Under the pieces are notes generated by a model. The model searched no databases, was not told the DNA's origin, and worked only from the letters and a program-made list of their open reading frames with translations. Shown here piece after piece: positions 14,099 to 18,761 of a stretch of 18,761 nt of DNA; position 1 is the stretch's first letter; each line of letters begins with the position of its first letter. Both the position numbers and the translations under genes were made by a program. This DNA is from Anoxypelagibacter sp902613655 (GTDB lineage Bacteria > Pseudomonadota > Alphaproteobacteria > Pelagibacterales > Pelagibacteraceae): contig CACMHR010000014.1 in NCBI GenBank assembly GCA_902613655.1, positions 1 to 18,761 of the forward strand. Direction: 5' to 3'.

Positions 14099-15280
14099 CT
14101 AATTAGTTATTAATGCAAGGGTACCTTTAATGTTATAATAATAAACCAGGGTAACAATTAAAAATAGAAAGTAACTTGTTGGACCGATCCATCGTGCTGT
14201 TAAATCAACTTTACTAATATCCGCACCTGATTTTAATTTTCTTACAAAAGAATAAACGCATAAAATCGTAGCTATACCAGTATAAAAGTAAGATAATAAA
14301 ATAAATACGTCTAAAAAAGTTAAATAGGATAATTTTGGTAAATCTTCATCAATGATAAAATTATAGGCTATAAGTGATAAAAGACAAACGATTGTAACAT
14401 TGACCTTTGCCTCTAATTGAGATCCTCTTACCCAAAAAACTGACCATGAAATCATAAGTATAAATATGATTGGAAGAATTATTTTGTATAAATAATATGA
14501 TGATTGTCTTTCGACTTTAAGATCAATTACTAAACCAGAGTAGTCTAGTCCATCATTTTCAGTATATGTAATATTTTCATATTCTACTCCTACTAAATCC
14601 CAACCAGGTATCAATATACCTTCATCAGCATTAAACGAATAAAGACTTTCTTTATAACCAGACATAGCAGGTTCTTCTGCGATAATTTTAACCATAGAGT
14701 TTGGAAACTCTGACCAAATTTCGAAAGAAAGATTTTGTTTATCAAATGGAAAGTTTCTAAAATTAAAATATCCTTTAAAAATTTTGGTGTCTCTTATTCT
14801 TGATTGAATAGTGCCATCGCTAAAAATCTCAATCCAATCATGTAAACCAGACTCAAAATTGGGTTTTTCTTTTAAATTAAAAAATTCAACAACGGGGTCA
14901 AATATTTTTCTTTTTTCACCAATTATTGACTTTGGAGTATAATCACAAAGATATAAAGGCTTACCTTTATTTGTAAAAATTTCAAATTCTTTTAGAACTT
15001 TTATAAGATTATCATCTTTCCAGTGTAGCCACATAGCGTATGAGGTTTCAAAGTCTAGATTTTTTCCACTAATTTTGTGTACATCCTCAATCTCTAAATC
15101 AACTTTTACGGTAATTGGTTCATTTTTTGAATAGGGAAAAGATGGACTATTAAGTTTTTCAAGAATATTAGAACAAAGATTTTCACTTAAATCTTTCTCA
15201 GGGTATTTATAAAAATTTATTGCTGATGCTGTCGAATTTAAAAATAGACTTAAAATGAAAAAAATAAGGTATTTTTTCAT
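14099..15280 (-). CDS. Pentameric ligand-gated ion channel (Cys-loop receptor superfamily, prokaryotic)
   Basis: A 393-residue pLGIC. Signal peptide 1-20. The extracellular beta-sandwich has the family pattern ITVKVDLEIEDVHKI (56-70), LHWKDDNL (85-92), SDGTIQSR (154-161) and the hallmark FPFDKQ (177-182), without the two loop cysteines of animal receptors, as usual in bacteria. Four membrane helices follow: M1 (about 262-284, with Pro270), M2 (291-310), M3 (318-346), M4 (366-385). M2 aligns with GLIC without gaps over 26 residues from E290 to the LP at 314-315, giving E at -2', N at 2', V at 6', L301 at 9' and A at 13'. Glu at -2' predicts a cation channel and Leu 9' a hydrophobic gate. The ligand is unknown. 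It starts 3 nt after the upstream gene. Confidence 0.9.
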   Translation of the reverse strand: MKKYLIFFILSLFLNSTASAINFYKYPEKDLSENLCSNILEKLNSPSFPYSKNEPITVKVDLEIEDVHKISGKNLDFETSYAMWLHWKDDNLIKVLKEFEIFTNKGKPLYLCDYTPKSIIGEKRKIFDPVVEFFNLKEKPNFESGLHDWIEIFSDGTIQSRIRDTKIFKGYFNFRNFPFDKQNLSFEIWSEFPNSMVKIIAEEPAMSGYKESLYSFNADEGILIPGWDLVGVEYENITYTENDGLDYSGLVIDLKVERQSSYYLYKIILPIIFILMISWSVFWVRGSQLEAKVNVTIVCLLSLIAYNFIIDEDLPKLSYLTFLDVFILLSYFYTGIATILCVYSFVRKLKSGADISKVDLTARWIGPTSYFLFLIVTLVYYYNIKGTLALITN

Positions 15281-15283
15281 TAT

Positions 15284-16336
15284 TTAAATTTCTGTTAATA
15301 TTGAAGCAAAAACTCTTACGGTTGAGATCACTATAACTACATAAGTAGTATACCCCCAAAAAGCAGATTTTTTCTTTTTGATCTTTGTAGTTATATATTT
15401 AGCTGCACTTCTCCAACAGCCAACATATGCAATTACCACAGCAACAAAAAATACAATCAAATAAACAAAGTAAAAAAGCGCCCCTATATCTGACATTGTG
15501 TCAAATATTTCATCACCTTGAGCAAGAAGAATCCAATTTGGTATTTGTAACATAGTTAACCCAATTGTACTTACACCCCAAAAACTAAAAGCTAAAGAAT
15601 CTTCTCCAGCCCAATATTTAGCTATACGTGCTCTTTGTTTTATTTTCTTCTTTTTCAAATTTAATTTAGGTTTTTTGACAGTTAACGTGTAAAGAAAGAA
15701 TGTTGCTAAGGCCAATAGGATAACAACCCACCAGTAATCTTTATAATCTTTTCTAGGAACTGCAGGGTCATATTTTTTTTTTGTTTTTTCTTGGTTAGAA
15801 ACTTGCTTTTTTGGTTCTTTCTTTTTATTAAATTGAAAATTATGTTCAACCATATTAGTCGGCCATATACGTGTCATTTTATGATCCATTTCTCTTCCTT
15901 GATCAGACAAATTATCATAATCCATATACACTTCGTTTGATTGAGAATATACGTTATTAGTTTTTCCAGATTGTGTCTTAGTTAAATATGAACCATCTCT
16001 TTGTTTGTACCAAACGCGAGTAAAAAAGTTGTAAGAATAATCATCTCTTTTTATAAAAGAGGCTTCCCAAGTTCTATTAAAAATTTTGTCATCTTCATAA
16101 TTAATATCAATTATATAAAGCTTATAAATATTTTGGTCTTTAAATACGACTGTTGTTCCTAAACCATCATCAAACCAAATTCCTTCTATTGGATCTAATG
16201 CTCTTCCAGATAAATATTGTTTAATAGCACTTTCAACATTATAGGGACCATCTTTAACATTAGACCAAAAATTTGATGCAAAAGCATTTGAGGTTAAAAT
16301 AATTAATATTAATAAACTAAATAATTTTTTCTTCAT
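15284..16336 (-). CDS. Unrecognised protein: secreted beta-rich domain plus multi-TM region
   Basis: A 350-residue protein with a signal peptide (1-20, ending AFA) and an extracytoplasmic domain of about 145 residues that begins LDPIEGIWFDDG (48-59) and looks beta-rich. After a Lys-rich linker comes a membrane helix (about 202-219), a basic cytoplasmic segment (221-240) and three more membrane helices (248-270, 284-306, 327-347). Between the last two is YVGCWRSAAKY (304-314), a motif I associate with small uncharacterised bacterial membrane domains. No catalytic motif is seen. The gene overlaps the PrsW-family gene by 20 nt and ends 3 nt before the ion-channel gene, so it is the middle gene of a three-gene operon. 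An accessory or sensing subunit for the channel is an inference from position. Confidence 0.72.
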   Translation of the reverse strand: MKKKLFSLLILIILTSNAFASNFWSNVKDGPYNVESAIKQYLSGRALDPIEGIWFDDGLGTTVVFKDQNIYKLYIIDINYEDDKIFNRTWEASFIKRDDYSYNFFTRVWYKQRDGSYLTKTQSGKTNNVYSQSNEVYMDYDNLSDQGREMDHKMTRIWPTNMVEHNFQFNKKKEPKKQVSNQEKTKKKYDPAVPRKDYKDYWWVVILLALATFFLYTLTVKKPKLNLKKKKIKQRARIAKYWAGEDSLAFSFWGVSTIGLTMLQIPNWILLAQGDEIFDTMSDIGALFYFVYLIVFFVAVVIAYVGCWRSAAKYITTKIKKKKSAFWGYTTYVVIVISTVRVFASILTEI

Positions 16337-17000
16337 GTTCTCTTTTTTTTAGCCTTTGTGTCTCCTTTACATTCTTGTGCAATAAATAACTAAACACTAA
16401 AAGTATAAAAATTACAAATATGTAATATGGTGGAAATGCACACAAAAAATTATATGTTCCGTGAAATATATATGGAACGATTAGAGCCAAACTTAGGTTT
16501 TTGCCGCCTGATACAAATGCATACATCCCAAAATAGAAACCCATGATAACTCCACAAAGTGCATGCATCGGGACTGCTGTGTATGCTCTGCCAATAGCCA
16601 TATCTAACGGTGACATTTCATATTCTTCTGCTATCCTAAAAACATAATCATAATTTTCCAAAGTTGCAAAACCAAGAGATACAACAACACCGTAAACAAT
16701 TGCGTCCATAGGTTCATTAAAAGCTTTTTCTTTCAGTACGTAAAAATAAAAAACTAAAAATTTTAAAGTCTCCTCAACTAAACCACCGGCAAAAAATCCT
16801 CCAATCAGGGCATTATTAACTCGACTGTTATTTTCAAAAGTTTCCATAACATAATGGTTTAAATATCCAGCTGGTATTGTAATTAAGACTCCTAAAAGAA
16901 AAGTTATTATAATAATTTTTCTTGGTTCTTTAAATTTATCCGAGTAAATAAAATAAAATAATATTGCAAGCGATGGTAATATGGTAATCAATAATGTCAT
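16317..17000 (-). CDS. PrsW-family intramembrane metalloprotease
   Basis: A 227-residue polytopic protein of the PrsW/CPBP-like protease group. Seen: EETLK (76-80, the EExxK motif), GFATLEN (110-116), a membrane His H146 in VPMHALCG and H180 in FHGTYNF. All lie in or beside predicted helices, as expected for a metal-dependent active site inside the membrane. PrsW in Bacillus cuts an anti-sigma factor at site 1; other members are CAAX-like proteases with unknown targets. It has about six or seven membrane helices and a basic, charged C-terminus. First gene of an operon with the secreted-domain protein (20-nt overlap) and the ion channel. Its ATG at 17000 lies 98 nt from the 3' end of the tRNA on the same strand. 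Confidence 0.85.
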   Translation of the reverse strand: MTLLITILPSLAILFYFIYSDKFKEPRKIIIITFLLGVLITIPAGYLNHYVMETFENNSRVNNALIGGFFAGGLVEETLKFLVFYFYVLKEKAFNEPMDAIVYGVVVSLGFATLENYDYVFRIAEEYEMSPLDMAIGRAYTAVPMHALCGVIMGFYFGMYAFVSGGKNLSLALIVPYIFHGTYNFLCAFPPYYIFVIFILLVFSYLLHKNVKETQRLKKREHEEKII

Positions 17001-17098
17001 TATTTTTATTATTTGAGCACAGTAGTGAGCACAATTCCAGCGCAGTGAATCTAAAAAAGACGTGTTTTTTTTTATTTTTTAAAGTTTTCTCTACGTAT

Positions 17099-17182
17099 TG
17101 GTGCGGTCGGAGAGACTCGAACTCTCATGGGAATCCCACACGGCCCTCAACCGTGCCTGTCTACCAATTTCAGCACGACCGC
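17099..17182 (-). tRNA. tRNA-Leu (anticodon GAG), CCA encoded
   Basis: On the minus strand a 7-bp acceptor stem GCGGTCG/CGACCGC closes the molecule, and the anticodon arm CACGG-TTGAGGG-CCGTG gives anticodon GAG (reads CTC and CTT). A long variable arm (TGGGATTCCCA) marks a class II leucine tRNA. The T arm GAGAGTTCGAGTCTCTC is intact. CCA is encoded at 17101-17099. Between it and the PrsW gene lies an A/T hairpin-like stretch (17053-17070) that may be a weak terminator. Confidence 0.97.
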
Positions 17183-17244
17183 GATTTAATTATATGCGAC
17201 AATAAATGAATGACTTTTTATCTTCAAGTTGATAAATTATTTAT

Positions 17245-18219
17245 ATGACTTCGCAAAATTTAGATGAAATTTACAAGAAGATTTCTTCAGTTGTGCCTGA
17301 AATAGAATGGAAATTTCATGCTCCAATAATCGACAAGATTAATAAATTAAAAAAAGAGAAAGATGCAGTCATACTTGCACATAATTATCAAACACCAGAA
17401 ATTTATCATGGAGTTGCAGATATAGCCGCGGATTCTTTAGCGCTTGCTTTGGAAGCAGAAAAAACCGATGCAAGAATAATAGTTTTATGTGGAGTCCACT
17501 TTATGGCTGAGACTGCAAAATTAATGAACCCTAGTAAAAAAGTTTTAATACCAGATATGCAAGCCGGATGTTCTCTAGCCGAGTCGATTACTGGAGCAGA
17601 TGTTCGTATGTTAAAAGAAAAATATCCAGGTGTTCCAGTTGTATCTTACGTCAATACCTCTGCAGATGTAAAAGCAGAAACAGATATATGTTGCACATCT
17701 GCTAATGCGGTTAAAGTGGTTGAATCTTTAGGGACTGAAAAAGTTATTTTTTTGCCAGATCACTACTTAGCTAATTATGTTCAAAAAAATACAAAAGTTA
17801 AAATAATTTCATGGCAAGGTACTTGTATGGTACATGAAAAATTTACAGGTAAAGAAGTAGAAGATATTAAAAAAGAAAACCCTGGAATCGAAGTAATTGC
17901 TCACCCTGAATGTCCGCCAGATGTTATTAGTGCATCTGACTTTGCAGGATCAACTTCTAGTATGGTAAAATATGTCAAAGAAAATCAACCAAAAAAAGTT
18001 TTGTTAGTTACGGAGTGTACAATGAGTGACAATGTTCAAGTTGAAAATCCAAACGTTCAATTTATTAAACCATGTAACCTTTGTCCTCATATGAAAAAAA
18101 TCACTCTAAATAAAATTTATGATTGCTTAAAAAATGAAACCAATGAAATTAAAATCGGTCACAACATTGCTGAAATGGCCAGAAAATCTGTTTTGAGAAT
18201 GGCAGAAATTGGTAGATAA
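17245..18219 (+). CDS. nadA: Quinolinate synthase
   Basis: A 324-residue NadA, which condenses iminoaspartate with dihydroxyacetone phosphate to quinolinate in de novo NAD synthesis, using a [4Fe-4S] cluster. Seen: ILAHNYQTPEI (43-53), GVHFMAETAK (83-92), cluster cysteines C109 (QAGCSLAES), C194 (WQGTCMVH) and C280 (CNLCPHM), spaced 85 and 86 residues like other NadA proteins. Also HPECPP (220-225) and GSTSSM (235-240). The length is normal. There is no SD before the ATG at 17245, and the AT-rich upstream may allow a nearly leaderless mRNA. nadC follows after 6 nt. No nadB is in the window. Confidence 0.97.
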   Translation: MTSQNLDEIYKKISSVVPEIEWKFHAPIIDKINKLKKEKDAVILAHNYQTPEIYHGVADIAADSLALALEAEKTDARIIVLCGVHFMAETAKLMNPSKKVLIPDMQAGCSLAESITGADVRMLKEKYPGVPVVSYVNTSADVKAETDICCTSANAVKVVESLGTEKVIFLPDHYLANYVQKNTKVKIISWQGTCMVHEKFTGKEVEDIKKENPGIEVIAHPECPPDVISASDFAGSTSSMVKYVKENQPKKVLLVTECTMSDNVQVENPNVQFIKPCNLCPHMKKITLNKIYDCLKNETNEIKIGHNIAEMARKSVLRMAEIGR

Positions 18220-18225
18220 TTTTGA

Positions 18226-18761
18226 GTGCAAAAAATTAATCAGAAATATATTAAATCAGTAGTTTATCGAGCTTTAAGAGAAGATCTAAGCCCATCTGGA
18301 GATATAACAACTAAAAATATCATAAACAAAAATATAACTGCAAAAATAATTGCAGGACAAAACTGTGTTATTGGTGGTTTAAATTTTACAAAAGAGGCCT
18401 TTAAAATTTCGGATAGAAAAATAATCTTCAAAACTCAAACAAAAGATGGAAAAAAAGTTAATAGAGGTAAAGTAATCGCTCTTTTAAAAGGCAAAGCTTC
18501 AAGTATTCTTAAAAGTGAAAGAGTAGCGCTTAATTTTCTTGGTTTAATTTCAGGTGTAGCAACTATTACAAATCAATTTGTTAAAAAAGTAAAAGGTAAA
18601 TCCTGTAAAATATGCTGCACAAGAAAAACTTTACCTAATTTGAGATTGCTACAAAAATATGGAGTACGGCTGGGTGGTGGAACTAACCATAGATTTAATC
18701 TCAGTGATGAAATTTTAATAAAGGATAATCATATTGCTGTTAGAAAAAATATTTATGATTT
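18226..18761 (+). CDS. nadC: Nicotinate-nucleotide pyrophosphorylase, 3' end beyond window
   Basis: The first 178 codons of NadC, which turns quinolinate and PRPP into nicotinate mononucleotide. Seen: LREDLSPSGDITTK (17-30), SERVALNFLGLISGVAT (about 96-112), CTRKTLPNLRLLQKYG and VRLGGGTNHRFNLSDEILIKDNH, with the Arg, Lys and His residues that bind quinolinate and PRPP. The start is GTG at 18226, six nucleotides after the nadA stop; a nearby TTG in another frame meets a stop after five codons. The gene runs off the right edge. It forms an operon with nadA, the next step of the pathway. Confidence 0.93.
   Translation, partial: MQKINQKYIKSVVYRALREDLSPSGDITTKNIINKNITAKIIAGQNCVIGGLNFTKEAFKISDRKIIFKTQTKDGKKVNRGKVIALLKGKASSILKSERVALNFLGLISGVATITNQFVKKVKGKSCKICCTRKTLPNLRLLQKYGVRLGGGTNHRFNLSDEILIKDNHIAVRKNIYD

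Noticed and set aside
17015..17032. GAGCAC repeated at 12-bp spacing near the tRNA, considered as an integration site
   Set aside because: Too short, no integrase gene, no duplicated tRNA end; neighbours are ordinary chromosomal genes.
16994..17209. Plus-strand reading frame of 71 residues containing CGRRDSNSHGNPTRPS
   Set aside because: It is the antisense reading of the tRNA-Leu gene, a common false protein.
1..18761. CRISPR array, insertion sequence, prophage or defence system
   Set aside because: No regularly spaced repeats, transposase, integrase or nuclease genes were seen.

Overview
The window looks like a chromosomal segment of a SAR11 (Pelagibacterales) alphaproteobacterium. The reasons are very AT-rich DNA, almost no intergenic space, overlapping start and stop codons, and a proteorhodopsin gene followed by ferredoxin, an NAD(P)H:ferredoxin-type flavoprotein and a glutathione S-transferase. 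This assignment rests on gene content and composition read by eye; no database search was possible.

Layout. Positions 1-3077 (minus strand) hold a packed operon: an ArnT-like polytopic glycosyltransferase, a GT2 glycosyltransferase, a GFA-family zinc protein and the start of a glycerate-kinase-like P-loop kinase that runs off the window edge. The GT2 gene ends at a TAA, yet its frame stays open for 35 more codons up to an ATGA overlap with the next gene, which suggests a recent nonsense truncation. At 3151-3570 a dksA gene with a degenerate zinc site is transcribed divergently from a clear promoter. Positions 3567-6376 (minus) hold proteorhodopsin (blue type, Gln at the tuning site, full proton-pump residues), a strong intrinsic terminator, then ferredoxin, flavoprotein reductase and GST as a tight unit. 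At 6585-8483 a propionyl-CoA synthetase starts at TTG behind a strong SD. Positions 8480-10104 form a copper-protein neighbourhood: a cupredoxin with a His/Met-rich insert, a pseudoazurin, and three small membrane or secreted proteins, arranged around a divergent promoter region with an 11-bp direct repeat. Dihydroorotase (10111-11427) and YgfZ (11465-12340) diverge from a 37-bp gap.

Positions 12359-17000 are the most unusual part. On the plus strand, after ygfZ, are two overlapping unrecognised genes of the same architecture (TM, about 200 helical extracytoplasmic residues, TM). Converging on them is a three-gene minus-strand operon: a PrsW-type intramembrane protease, an unrecognised secreted-domain/multi-TM protein, and a clear pentameric ligand-gated ion channel (pLGIC, the Cys-loop receptor superfamily) whose pore helix lines up without gaps with that of GLIC. 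A tRNA-Leu(GAG) lies just upstream of this operon. The right end holds nadA and the start of nadC (NAD biosynthesis).

The genes fit an oligotrophic marine lifestyle: light-driven proton pumping, low-potential electron transfer, use of short-chain acids, copper proteins. The ion-channel/protease operon and the paired membrane proteins are the best candidates for something undescribed.
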